Origin: Anaerolineales bacterium | GTDB taxonomy: Bacteria > Chloroflexota > Anaerolineae > Anaerolineales > UBA4823 | Reading direction: 5' to 3' | Length of the DNA stretch: 64,000 nucleotides | NCBI GenBank assembly: GCA_003105035.1 | Contig: PQAL01000033.1 | Location: forward strand, 17,613 to 81,612 | In this document: in pieces, positions 45,578 to 54,257 of the stretch | How the letters are laid out: every line of letters begins with the position of its first letter | Position numbering within the stretch: the first letter of the stretch is position 1 | Made by a program: the position numbers and the translations under genes | Notes under the pieces: model-generated | What the model saw: the letters and a program-made list of their open reading frames with translations, nothing else | What the model was told of the DNA's origin: nothing | Database searches by the model: none

Positions 45578-46159
45578 TCATTGCTTGGCGAGAACGTCCT
45601 GATTTTCTCTCAACCCCTGCAATGCAGTGCTCCATGCGACCAGCTTGTCCAGCAAGGTATTGAGCAGCTGCGTGTGCTTTTCGTTGGGTTTGAACACTAT
45701 CATATTTTCGAAATCGAGGCGGGTGTTGAACATCACTTGGGGCCGGATATCTGCCACGTGGACCTCACCCATCACCAGTCGCAGCTGTTCAACCGCACGT
45801 GCCCCGCCAGCCGAGCCATAGCTGACAAACCCGGCAGCTTTATCGTTCCATTCATAAAACAAGTAATCGATGGCGTTCTTGAGCACGCCTGGGATGCCGT
45901 GGTTGTATTCACCGGTGACAAATAGAAAACCGTCAAACGACGCAATTTTCTCTGACCAGGCCCTGGCATATTCAGGGATGCCCTTTCTAAGCGAAGGTGG
46001 ATACGGCTCATCGAAGAATGGCAGGTCATAATCTCTCAAATCCACCAGCTCATACTCTGCATCCTTACGGAGGTTGGCGATTTCGTACGCCCATCTGGCA
46101 ACAGTCTCGCTTTTGCGGTTCGGGCGGGTGGTCCCTATGATGATTGCGATTTTTAACAT
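45578..46159 (-). CDS. NADPH-dependent FMN reductase family protein
   Basis: A 193-residue flavodoxin-like protein starting MLKIAIIIGTTRPNRKSETV at ATG 46159; a longer start lacks a ribosome site. FMN-phosphate loop: GTTRPNRKSE. The second FMN loop is FVTGEYNHGIPGVLKNAIDY, diagnostic for this family. YGSAGGARAVEQLR lies in the third. It reduces FMN or quinones/azo compounds with NAD(P)H. It stands alone. Confidence 0.92.
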   Translation of the reverse strand: MLKIAIIIGTTRPNRKSETVARWAYEIANLRKDAEYELVDLRDYDLPFFDEPYPPSLRKGIPEYARAWSEKIASFDGFLFVTGEYNHGIPGVLKNAIDYLFYEWNDKAAGFVSYGSAGGARAVEQLRLVMGEVHVADIRPQVMFNTRLDFENMIVFKPNEKHTQLLNTLLDKLVAWSTALQGLRENQDVLAKQ

Positions 46160-46259
46160 CTCGGCACTCTTTTCATTTATCCAAACATTTCCTATGTATA
46201 GATGCTGGGTAAATATCAAAGGATGCAGTGATGTCAGCGGCTAGAGATACTGATCCGTG

Positions 46260-47081
46260 TCATTTTTGCTTACGGCTGATGATCAGCATATGCTCACTCA
46301 TCGCCACGCCACCCGGATGGGTACAGGTGCGGTAATGCGTCTGGAGCCAGCTGCTAAAACGCTTCTCATCCCTGGCAAGGCGGTTAAATTCCCGGATATG
46401 CTGGGTGCTGATGCCCTCTAATCCGGCCAGCTCGAGGATTGCCAGGTCGGGACGGGAAAATTCACCTAGCAGCTCCTCAGGCAAGTAAAAATGGCAGGCT
46501 GTGAAGCCGCGTTCACCGTGATAATCCCCTGACTCGCGCAGCAGCTCGAAGTGCGGCATATCGAGCTCCACCTGTGACTCGATTAAGATGACCACCAAGA
46601 CCGCCAGGCGGCCGATCACCGATACGAACAGGGGTGAACCAGGTTTTACCACCCGCACCAGCTCGCTGATGGCCTGCTGCCGGCCAGCCGGGTCCAGCAC
46701 GTGGGATAGCGGCCCTCCCGTACAGATGACCGCATCGAATGTATTCTCCGCATACCTGGACAGGTCAACGATCGATCCGCAGGCAATCTCCTTGACCCTA
46801 TCCTGAATGCCGTACCTTCTGACCATCCGCCGTGCAAAATCGAGATTAGCCTGGGTGGCATCCAGCAGTACCATCTGATAGCCGCGCTGGGCCAACTCGA
46901 GAGTGTATCGCCCCGGTCCACCGCCCGCATCCAGGATCAAACCCTGTGCAGGCAGATACTTTTCCAGGAAGTGCAAGGTGGTATTCAGCTCCAGGCGGTG
47001 GTAGGGATTCTTCACCAACCGGCGCCACTCGCTGTGGACACTCTCACTATAAAATTGCTTGACCAGATCCTCACTCTTCAT
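46260..47081 (-). CDS. Class I SAM-dependent methyltransferase
   Basis: A 273-residue cytoplasmic enzyme starting MKSEDLVKQFYSESV. Motif I is LILDAGGGPGRYTLELAQRG, motif II QMVLLDATQANLDFARRMV, and the post-I/II block AVICTGGPLSHVLDP. The substrate is unknown; it resembles the YrrT/UbiE-like branch. It stands between the FMN reductase and a small basic protein gene on the same strand but with clear gaps. Confidence 0.9.
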   Translation of the reverse strand: MKSEDLVKQFYSESVHSEWRRLVKNPYHRLELNTTLHFLEKYLPAQGLILDAGGGPGRYTLELAQRGYQMVLLDATQANLDFARRMVRRYGIQDRVKEIACGSIVDLSRYAENTFDAVICTGGPLSHVLDPAGRQQAISELVRVVKPGSPLFVSVIGRLAVLVVILIESQVELDMPHFELLRESGDYHGERGFTACHFYLPEELLGEFSRPDLAILELAGLEGISTQHIREFNRLARDEKRFSSWLQTHYRTCTHPGGVAMSEHMLIISRKQK

Positions 47082-47292
47082 ACAATGCACCCATAAAGTC
47101 AAACCCGGTAGGAAGCGGATTGGAGGGTTTTCAGGCTTCTCGTGCAGTAGAAACGAAATGTGAGAGGCTGCGAAACGATCGCATAGCCTCCCACATTCAT
47201 ACTCAACTGGTCGTCAGGCGCGCTCATTTGCTGCGTGCAGAATGGTCGCGTAGGACGACGAACGATTATTGGTTTACAGAAAAGATTCCCTA

Positions 47293-47418
47293 CTACCCTA
47301 TACCGGTGGAGGTTTTCTTCTTTTCTTCCTTGAGTTTGCGTTTTTCCTTCAGCGTGTGCTGGGGTTTCTTCTTCTGCTGCTTTCTACCTTTGTCGGCTTT
47401 TCCACCAGATCCAGCCAT
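47293..47418 (-). CDS. 41-residue lysine-rich small protein
   Basis: Starts MAGSGGKADKGRKQQKKKP and ends KKTSTGIG. ATG 47418 follows AAGGAG at eight bases. About 40% of residues are Lys/Arg, so it may bind nucleic acid or the ribosome. Short Lys-rich proteins of this style are often missed in annotation. No Cys, no span. I do not recognise a family. Confidence 0.6.
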   Translation of the reverse strand: MAGSGGKADKGRKQQKKKPQHTLKEKRKLKEEKKKTSTGIG

Positions 47419-47451
47419 ATATGATTCTCCTTCCAAGTAGGATGGGGTAAA

Positions 47452-47826
47452 TTATAGCATGGCATCGGATTTACGTGAGGTCGAAATTGGCATCCCTGCC
47501 CGGCCTTCAACCCATAGCTGCCAGACGAGGATCAGCTCAACCAGCTTGGCAATGGGCGCCAGGGGGTACGACCAGATACCTGAGGAAGCGCTGATGATGA
47601 CGTATAGCGCTATGGTGAGGATGGTGTATCCAATGAATACCGGTCGAACGAGACGGTGGACTGGCTCGGGCAAGTTGAGCGGCAGATAGAGCAGACCCAG
47701 CAAGCCCAGGTAACCCAGTGCGTTCAAAAGGAACATGGTAAAGAGTAACCCAGTTCCTGTGGTAAAAAAGTAGACATGAATCCCTGCCGTAATCAGGGTG
47801 AGTAAGATAATCAAGTTGCGTCGCAT
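47452..47826 (-). CDS. Four-span small membrane protein
   Basis: A 124-residue protein, ATG after AAGGAGG. Four spans: LIILLTLITAGIHVYFFTTG, LFTMFLLNALGYLGLLGLLY, LVRPVFIGYTILTIALYVII and LAPIAKLVELILVWQLWV. No family known to me. It is upstream of the 41-residue gene in the same direction with 33 bases between, so the two may be cotranscribed. Confidence 0.75.
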   Translation of the reverse strand: MRRNLIILLTLITAGIHVYFFTTGTGLLFTMFLLNALGYLGLLGLLYLPLNLPEPVHRLVRPVFIGYTILTIALYVIISASSGIWSYPLAPIAKLVELILVWQLWVEGRAGMPISTSRKSDAML

Positions 47827-47989
47827 AGTTTAACCTCCTTGGCGAATCAACATGGGTTTTATATCCCCCGTCCAGCCGGGCACCCGGCTGGAAGATAAGC
47901 TTTAGATGCCAAGGAGAAGTAGAAGTCGCGAAAAAAGAAAATGACAACAGATCATGAATGCAGGTTACGTTGATTACCCAGATTGCTCT

Positions 47990-48310
47990 GATTTGTTGTC
48001 ATCGCGAGACCTGCGCCTTTTGCAGGTCGAAGCAATCTTCAATGGGAATTAATACGAAATCTACATGCAAGTATATTTGGTCTCTGATGGTGAAGTGACG
48101 TCCAGGGTCTTAATGAACAATGCTGTTCGTTGAAGATTGCCTCGTCAGTCGGTCGTAAAGAATGACCTCCTTCCTCGCAAGGACATGGGCTGTCTACCTG
48201 TTCCCACAAAAAGGTGGATTCCGCAATGAGAATTTGTGTCATTGCGATGAGCGTTTTTTGCGAAGAAGCAATCTTCATTGGACATTGGAGATCTACATAC
48301 AGTCATGTAC
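47990..48310. repeat. Cluster of GAAGCAATC-type intergenic repeats
   Basis: Three diverged units in either orientation. Unit 1 is GTCATCGCGAG ... GACCTGC/GCAGGTC hairpin ... GAAGCAATCTTC (about 48000-48040). Unit 2 is inverted, GAAGATTGCCTCGTC ... GACCTCC ... CTCGCAAGGAC (48130-48187). Unit 3 is GTCATTGCGATGAG ... GAAGAAGCAATCTTC (48238-48280). The GTCATTGCGAG ... GAAGCAATC pattern is a widespread intergenic repeat in Chloroflexota and other phyla. A fourth, weaker copy is near 48450. No gene is seen in 47827-48575. Confidence 0.65.
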
Positions 48311-48575
48311 GGGCAGAGAATGGTATTAAATAGATTTCTTCTCCCCCTCTCTGCGCGTGGCATGAATCCTACGATCAGATAGCGCACAGGCTTACTCACG
48401 CCATAAAATCAAACGGAGTTTCTCCACCAAAAACCATAGAGGATTCCGCAATGACTGTAAGGGTCATCGCGCAGAGTGTATGTTATGCTGGTGCAAAAAC
48501 TGATTAGCCTGCATGCGTAATACACATGCAGGCTAGCATTGAATTATTGAAGTAGTTGAAGTACTTTTCTCTAGC

Positions 48576-49403
48576 TTATTTATCCTTCAAAAATTCCAAT
48601 ACAGCCTCATTGAACTTATCTGGAGCCATATCCAAAATATCCGGTGTAGCAGGCCCCAGTGTTGTTAGCTGGGCGTTGGGGATCTTATCCACGAGCTCCT
48701 GGTAGGTTTCGACACGGTTGATCCAGTCAGTCTCTCCAGATACGATCATCGTGGGTGTTTTGATGGAACCCAACTGCTCATCAGTAAAGTTTGGTTCAGT
48801 GAGCATCATGTTTATATATTTCTCGACGAATGCATCCAGATTCCCGGGTTCAGGCAGCTTGGACTGGTATTCCGCACTCGCCCAGAAATCCCTCATCCCT
48901 TCCACGGTAGACGTCTTCAGGATATCCAGGATTTCAGTCGTCATCGACTGCGGGTTAGCGATTGGCCCCAGAGACACAAGCGCCGACAGGCGGTCTGAAT
49001 GATTGATGGCCACATCGAGACCAATGATGGCGCCATCACCACTGCCAACAACCGCAGCTTTGTCGATTCCCAGGTAATCCATCAGCTTGATCATATCTTC
49101 AGCCATCATGTGGTAGCTGACCTCGCCATCCATCCCGGTCGTTCGGCACATGCCGCGCGCCTCGGGTGTGATCACGTTATATGTCTGCGAATATAGCTCG
49201 GCTTTATTCGCCCAGAAATCAGCGCACCAAAAACCAGGTCCAAGCAGGAGTAGGGGTTTCCCCGTTCCTGCACCTTCGAAGTACATGGTGATGTCACCCA
49301 GCTGGGCGGTGCCCGTACCCACAAATGGCGTAGGGGTGGCTTTAGACTGGCAGCCGGTTAATAGGATCAACAACACACAGGCAATATACAGTGTTTTCTT
49401 CAT
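48576..49403 (-). CDS. Lipoprotein alpha/beta-hydrolase-fold protein lacking catalytic Ser and His
   Basis: A 275-residue lipoprotein from ATG 49403 (GGAGGGG before it); MKKTLYIACVLLILLTGC gives lipobox Cys 18. The fold is clear: oxyanion-loop LLGPGFWCADFW, then VVGSGDGAIIGLDVA where relatives have GWSDGG. At the nucleophile position G122 replaces Ser. The C-terminal region expected to carry the His (GASHF in relatives) reads LGPATPDILDM. The acid position SGETDW is kept. It is therefore probably non-catalytic, or the enzyme uses another residue. Role unknown; a ligand-binding or scaffold protein is likely. Confidence 0.8.
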   Translation of the reverse strand: MKKTLYIACVLLILLTGCQSKATPTPFVGTGTAQLGDITMYFEGAGTGKPLLLLGPGFWCADFWANKAELYSQTYNVITPEARGMCRTTGMDGEVSYHMMAEDMIKLMDYLGIDKAAVVGSGDGAIIGLDVAINHSDRLSALVSLGPIANPQSMTTEILDILKTSTVEGMRDFWASAEYQSKLPEPGNLDAFVEKYINMMLTEPNFTDEQLGSIKTPTMIVSGETDWINRVETYQELVDKIPNAQLTTLGPATPDILDMAPDKFNEAVLEFLKDK

Positions 49404-49621
49404 CTTCCCCTCCCTGATTTCTTGAACAATTGAAATTGGTCTCAGGTTAGCCGGTCGATGCAGTCGGCTTGATGCTGGAGCCATGTCCCCGAAGACTTAC
49501 GCGATACTTACTCGATGTCAGTATTCAAAATTTCGAAATAATATTCAATAGGGAATTTCACCGATAATGTCGATGACATTATGGATTCAGTCTGGCAAAC
49601 CAGACATCCGGTGTAAAATGA

Positions 49622-52129
49622 ATGCAGTCAACGGCATTTGCCATGGCTGCCTCAACTGACCAACCAAGCATAACGAAGATATACCAGCCCGGCGTCATAC
49701 TGGGCCTGTTCCTGCTCTCAACCGCCACCCTGGCGTTTGAGATCAACCTGACCCGGCTGTTCTCGGTGGCCCAGTTCTATCACTTCGCCTTCATGATCGT
49801 GAGCATCGCACTTCTAGGTTACGGTGCCAGCGGGTCGGTGCTGACCATCTCTCCCAGGCTACGAGGGGTCGATCCCCGGCGTAGCTTGATGTGGCTATCG
49901 CTGGCGACTGCTGCAAGTATCCTGGGTGCATACATACTGGTCAACTGGCTACCATTTGACTCTTACAGCCTGATGGTGGACCGCAAACAGGGGTTGATCC
50001 TGCTGCTGCATTACACCGCCCTGGCTTTGCCGTTCTTCTTCAGCGGGATCGCCCTGGCGATCTTACTGGCGAGGTACCCCACTCGAGTTGGAGCCACCTA
50101 TGCGGTCAACCTGCTTGGTTCGGCAGTTGGATGCGTGATCGCACTCCTGGCGCCCTCTGCCCTGGGTGGCGAGGGGATGGTTACCCTGTGCACCTTGTTG
50201 GCTTGCACGGCAAGCTTGTGCGTTACCAGTACCCGCCAGCTGTTTCGACCCACCAGCATCGCGATGATGGCACTGCTGCTGTTTGCAATGGCTGACCTGG
50301 CCTCCCGGATTTCCGGGCAGGGAGGAATTGCCCTTCTCAGGCTGCACATCTCCCCCTACAAAAGCCTGTCGTTTGCGCTTCAGGTACCCGGCTCGCAGGA
50401 TATCTACCAGAAGTGGAATGCATATTCACGCGTGGATGTTGTGCAGAGTGGGGGAATCCATTCCGTCCCCGGCCTGAGTTACCGCTATCTGCAACCGCTG
50501 CCCACAATGGATGGCCTGTTGGTTGATGGTGATGACCTCAGCCCGATCGTCCGATCTACCAGCGACGGCCAATTCACTTCCTTTCTACCTGCTGCCCTGG
50601 CTTTTGAGCTGCGCCCGCAGGGTTCTACCCTGGTGCTCGAGCCGCATGGCGGATTGGACGTTCTAACAGCTTTGTTTCTTGGGGGTGGTAAAGTAACTTG
50701 CGTGGAACCCAATCCGCTGATTGTGAAGGCTTCCTCGATCTATCACGATCCCCGCCTGGAGGTTCACCAGGAGTCTGGGCGTAGTTACCTGCAGCACTCG
50801 CCGGGGAAATTCGATATCATCCTGCTTTCCCTGAACTCTTCATTCCACCCGGTGCAATCGGGTGCGTATACCCTGGCTGAGGACTACCGCTATACGCTCG
50901 AAGCATTCCAGGAGATGCTCTCACACCTCAATCCCGGAGGGTTGCTGGTGGCCATGCGTTGGCTGCAGGAGCCTCCCAGCGAAGACCTGCGCCTGTTTGC
51001 CCTGGCAGTCACTGCCATCGAGAATTCTGGGGGGTCGGCTGAACAGCAGGTCATCGCCCTGCGAGGGTATAACACGGTCACGGTATTGGCAAAGAATGGT
51101 AGCTTTTCACCGGTTGAATTGGAAACGGTGCGCGAGTTTGCCAGGCAGCGGGCATATGACCTGATCTACATGCCAGGCATCCAGGCAGCTGAAACCAATC
51201 TATACAACATCCTGCCTGAATCCATCTATTACGCCACCTACCTGAGCCTGCTTCAGGCACAGCCCCGAAAGGCATTCTACGCCGCATACACGTATGATGT
51301 GGAGCCACCCAGCGATGATCACCCCTTCTTCGGGCATTATTTTAAATGGGGGCAAACGCCACAGATCATTGCCGAATTCGGCAGAGCCTGGCTGCCTTTT
51401 GGGGGTGGAGGATATTTTGTCATCCTGGCGGTGCTCGCACTGGCGTTCTTCCTGGCAGCCCTGCTGATCGTGCTACCGGTGATCATCTGGAAATACAAGC
51501 GAAAAAATGAAACGGATAAAGCCTCACCTTTTATCCTGCGTAACCTGGTGTACTTTAGCTTGCTTGGCTTTGCCTTCCTGTTCGTGGAAATTCCCCTGTT
51601 GCAGCGCTTCATCCTCTACCTGGAACACCCGGCTTATGCGGTCAGCACCGTTTTATTTGCATTATTGTCCTTCTCAAGTTTGGGTAGCATGGCAAGCAGG
51701 AGACTCTCACTGCGCATAGCTCTCATCCCGTTGGTCATATTGATTCTGCTTATGCCGGTGTTCCTGCCTCAGCTGATGCGCCTTACCCTGGGTCTGCCTC
51801 TGGCCGGCCGGTTGGTGATCACCGTGCTGGCCCTGGCACCCTTGGGCTTCCTGATGGGCGTGCCCTTCCCCGGAGGAATCCACCTACTGGAAGGTAGTAG
51901 TCAGCCAACCAGGCAGAATGGCGATAATGGCACCCCAGGCTCTGATATCGCCTGGATCTGGGCAGTCAATGGGGCGGCTTCAGTCGTCGCGCCCATCCTG
52001 GCCGCCTTGCTGGCGCTAACCTATGGCTTCAGCCTGGTTTTGTGGCTGGGTGGATCCTGCTATCTGGGTGCCTTGATTACGGTATGGGTGTGGCCTCGCC
52101 CTGGTGCTCCTCAGTGCCTTCCCCTGTGA
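49622..52129 (+). CDS. Membrane-bound spermidine-synthase-like protein
   Basis: An 835-residue protein. N-terminal spans (ILGLFLLSTATLAFEINLTRLFSVAQFYHF, first six helices) are followed by a soluble Rossmann methyltransferase/aminopropyltransferase-like domain at about 330-480 (LGGGKVTCVEPNPLIVKASS; then FDIILLSLNSSFHP) and by more spans to the end. This spans-SpeE-spans layout occurs in Chloroflexota; true polyamine synthesis is not established for these. The ALGYGAS-like segment LLGYGASGSVLTI is typical. The gene is convergent with the PCMT lipoprotein gene and overlaps it by 53 bases. Confidence 0.8.
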   Translation: MQSTAFAMAASTDQPSITKIYQPGVILGLFLLSTATLAFEINLTRLFSVAQFYHFAFMIVSIALLGYGASGSVLTISPRLRGVDPRRSLMWLSLATAASILGAYILVNWLPFDSYSLMVDRKQGLILLLHYTALALPFFFSGIALAILLARYPTRVGATYAVNLLGSAVGCVIALLAPSALGGEGMVTLCTLLACTASLCVTSTRQLFRPTSIAMMALLLFAMADLASRISGQGGIALLRLHISPYKSLSFALQVPGSQDIYQKWNAYSRVDVVQSGGIHSVPGLSYRYLQPLPTMDGLLVDGDDLSPIVRSTSDGQFTSFLPAALAFELRPQGSTLVLEPHGGLDVLTALFLGGGKVTCVEPNPLIVKASSIYHDPRLEVHQESGRSYLQHSPGKFDIILLSLNSSFHPVQSGAYTLAEDYRYTLEAFQEMLSHLNPGGLLVAMRWLQEPPSEDLRLFALAVTAIENSGGSAEQQVIALRGYNTVTVLAKNGSFSPVELETVREFARQRAYDLIYMPGIQAAETNLYNILPESIYYATYLSLLQAQPRKAFYAAYTYDVEPPSDDHPFFGHYFKWGQTPQIIAEFGRAWLPFGGGGYFVILAVLALAFFLAALLIVLPVIIWKYKRKNETDKASPFILRNLVYFSLLGFAFLFVEIPLLQRFILYLEHPAYAVSTVLFALLSFSSLGSMASRRLSLRIALIPLVILILLMPVFLPQLMRLTLGLPLAGRLVITVLALAPLGFLMGVPFPGGIHLLEGSSQPTRQNGDNGTPGSDIAWIWAVNGAASVVAPILAALLALTYGFSLVLWLGGSCYLGALITVWVWPRPGAPQCLPL

Positions 52130-52868
52130 AGGGTACAAACCTGACCCCTCCCAGGTTATATCCTTTTAGCTCACCGCCTTCATAAGCGAACTTCCACAGG
52201 CTCTGCACACACCCGGGTGGTCCAATGGGGATGACGATACGCCCCTCCGGGCTGAGCTGTTCCACCAGGGGGGCAGGCAGGTGGTCGGGGGCGGCGGTCA
52301 CGATGATGGCATCATAGGGGGCAAATTCCTCCCACCCGTAATATCCATCCCCCTGTTTGGCGTGGATGCCGGTATATCCTAATTCGGCCAGGAGTTTCGC
52401 GGCTTTGTCTGCCAGCTCGGGCACGATTTCGATTGTATACACTTCCACTCCCATATCTGATAGGACAGCCGCCTGGTAACCTGAACCCGTACCGATCTCC
52501 AGCACCCGCTCGCCAGGCTGGAGCTCGAGCAGCTCGGTCATCCAGGCCACGATATAGGGTTGGGAGATGGTCTGGCCGTACCCAATGGGCAGGGGGTGGT
52601 TGGCATATGCCTGTTCCAGGTACTCAGCGGGGACAAAAGCATGACGGGGGACAACTTCCATGGCATGCAAGACCTTTTCATCCTTAATCCCCATGGCTTT
52701 GATGTCGTCCAACAAAGCTGCACGTTGCTCTGCATATGGGCCGCCAGATTCTTGTGGAGTGGGGGATGGTTCTTCTGAGGTAGAGGATGTGGTCGGGGCA
52801 GCTGGGGCAGCACAGGCGATCAGCAGGATGGGTAGCAGCAAGATACTGGCTACCCTCGCAGTGTACAT
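52077..52868 (-). CDS. Exported lipoprotein protein-L-isoaspartate O-methyltransferase
   Basis: A 263-residue protein from ATG 52868. It starts MYTARVASILLLPILLIACA, with lipobox Cys 19, and has a Ser/Thr/Pro linker. The PCMT domain then shows YGQTISQPYIVAWMTELLEL and motif I VLEIGTGSGYQAAVLSDMG. AAPDHLPAPLVEQLSPEGRI is also typical. PCMT repairs isoaspartyl residues with SAM. SAM is not expected outside the membrane, so export is odd; the lipobox may be real or mark a fusion. An upstream start (52907) lacks a ribosome site. Confidence 0.85.
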   Translation of the reverse strand: MYTARVASILLLPILLIACAAPAAPTTSSTSEEPSPTPQESGGPYAEQRAALLDDIKAMGIKDEKVLHAMEVVPRHAFVPAEYLEQAYANHPLPIGYGQTISQPYIVAWMTELLELQPGERVLEIGTGSGYQAAVLSDMGVEVYTIEIVPELADKAAKLLAELGYTGIHAKQGDGYYGWEEFAPYDAIIVTAAPDHLPAPLVEQLSPEGRIVIPIGPPGCVQSLWKFAYEGGELKGYNLGGVRFVPFTGEGTEEHQGEATPIP

Positions 52869-53046
52869 TTTCCAACCTTCATACTTTGGCGAGCATTGAT
52901 TATTCATGACCGCACGGTTGATTGAAAACGATTATAACAATGAATTATCACCAGAGATGATGACTATCAGGATTTTATTGCACTTAGCGGTCACCCGGAG
53001 GTTCTTTGAGGGGTTTTTACGACGGGGCAATCCGCTTATTGCAGAA

Positions 53047-53321
53047 AAGAGCAATAAGCTCTCTGATGAGCCTAGGCACAGAATTGATGGTGGAAGATTG
53101 CTTCTTCGTTCGGTCAAAAAGAACCTGACCTCACTCATCGCAATGACGATCGCGCCTCGTTGCGCGGAGCGGTTTTTGCGACATGGCAATCTTCATGTCG
53201 CATGAAAGAGCAATAAGCCCTCGGACAGGTCCAAACACAGGATTGGAAATGGAAGATTGCTTCTTCGTTCGGTCAGAAAGAACCTGACCTCACTCATTGC
53301 AATGACAATCGCGTCTCGTTG
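53047..53321. repeat. Direct-repeat pair of a 116-bp intergenic unit
   Basis: Two copies, 53047-53162 and 53206-53321, begin AAGAGCAATAAGC and share GGAAGATTGCTTCTTCGTTC ... GACCTCACTCAT[CT]GCAATGAC ... CTCGTTG. They are clearly similar over their whole length. A related shorter piece (GGTTTTTACGACGGGGCAAT) sits at 53009-53028, and GGTTTTTGCGACATGGCAAT at 53171-53190. The unit belongs to the same family as the cluster at 47990-48310. No gene is credible in 52908-53505. Confidence 0.75.
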
Positions 53322-53505
53322 TCTCACCTTCACATCGCTAGGGTTAGCTGTCGTTCGGTCAGAACCCCTGCGCACTAAGACCGTGCAGGTGACCTCACTA
53401 TTCACTAAATCCCAAAGAGCGGGACTTATGAGAGGAGTTAATACTGATAAATCTTTGAGTCCTTCGTGGTTAAACTTCCTGACTGAGCTGTGGAAATCTG
53501 TAGTC

Positions 53506-54249
53506 TCATTCCCAGCGGAAAGTCTTGAGCGAGATGAGCAGGCTGATAAGGAGCATGCCGGTTAAGACCAGGACATCGGTTACATGCAAACGCCAAGGGT
53601 CACCCACCCACAAGCCGCGCAACAGATTGACCACGTATGTAAGGGGTAGGAACGCACCGACCTTTTTGATCGCCTCAGGCAGCAGCTCGCGTGGGAAACC
53701 TGCGCCGGATAGGAACAGCATCGGGTACAGGATCACCATGCCCACCACCTGGGCAGTGCGAGCCGTGGGCAGTAAGCCAGCCAGGATGAAGCCAAGCGCA
53801 AAAAAGCTCAGCAAGCTCAATATGAAGCCCAGCAACACGAAAAAAGCATTGCCTTCAAAGCGCAAGTGATAAACCACCTTCCCGGCGATGATGAGGATCA
53901 GCATGCCCAACAGGGTCATCAGAAACAGGACGATCACCTGGGCTACCAGCACGGTCATTGGGTTGATGGGAGTGGTGCGCAACCGGCGCAGGATGCCCTT
54001 TTCACGGTAGGACGTCACGGTAATCGTCAGGCCCACCAGGCTGGTGGTGGCAATGATCATGGCGGTGTATGCCGGCACAGAGATATCCACAGTGCCCTGG
54101 CCATTAAAGTATTGGCTGGGAGTGTTCCCGTAAATCGAGCCGAAGATAAACAGCAGCATCAGGGGGAAGATCAGGGTAAAGAATGCTCCTACCGGCTCGC
54201 GCAGGAACAGCTTGATCTCCATCCAGGTCATCTTGAGCAGGCTTTTCAT
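53506..54249 (-). CDS. ABC-2 type transporter permease
   Basis: A 247-residue membrane protein with six spans, starting MKSLLKMTWMEIKLFLREPV at ATG 54249 after GAGGTG. ABC-2 motif: VSYREKGILRRLRTTPINPM in the loop after TM2, typical of drug/antibiotic exporters. The stop of the ATPase gene overlaps the ribosome site, so they are coupled. The substrate is unknown; many DrrB/NatB-like exporters share this form. Confidence 0.93.
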   Translation of the reverse strand: MKSLLKMTWMEIKLFLREPVGAFFTLIFPLMLLFIFGSIYGNTPSQYFNGQGTVDISVPAYTAMIIATTSLVGLTITVTSYREKGILRRLRTTPINPMTVLVAQVIVLFLMTLLGMLILIIAGKVVYHLRFEGNAFFVLLGFILSLLSFFALGFILAGLLPTARTAQVVGMVILYPMLFLSGAGFPRELLPEAIKKVGAFLPLTYVVNLLRGLWVGDPWRLHVTDVLVLTGMLLISLLISLKTFRWE

Positions 54250-54257
54250 CGTACACC

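Noticed and set aside
53047-53321. CRISPR-like direct repeats
   Set aside because: Only two long copies, no short regular spacers and no cas genes.
52932-53405. Two minus-strand frames sharing AIVIAMSEVRFFLTERRSNL
   Set aside because: They are translations of the two copies of the 116-bp repeat, not genes.
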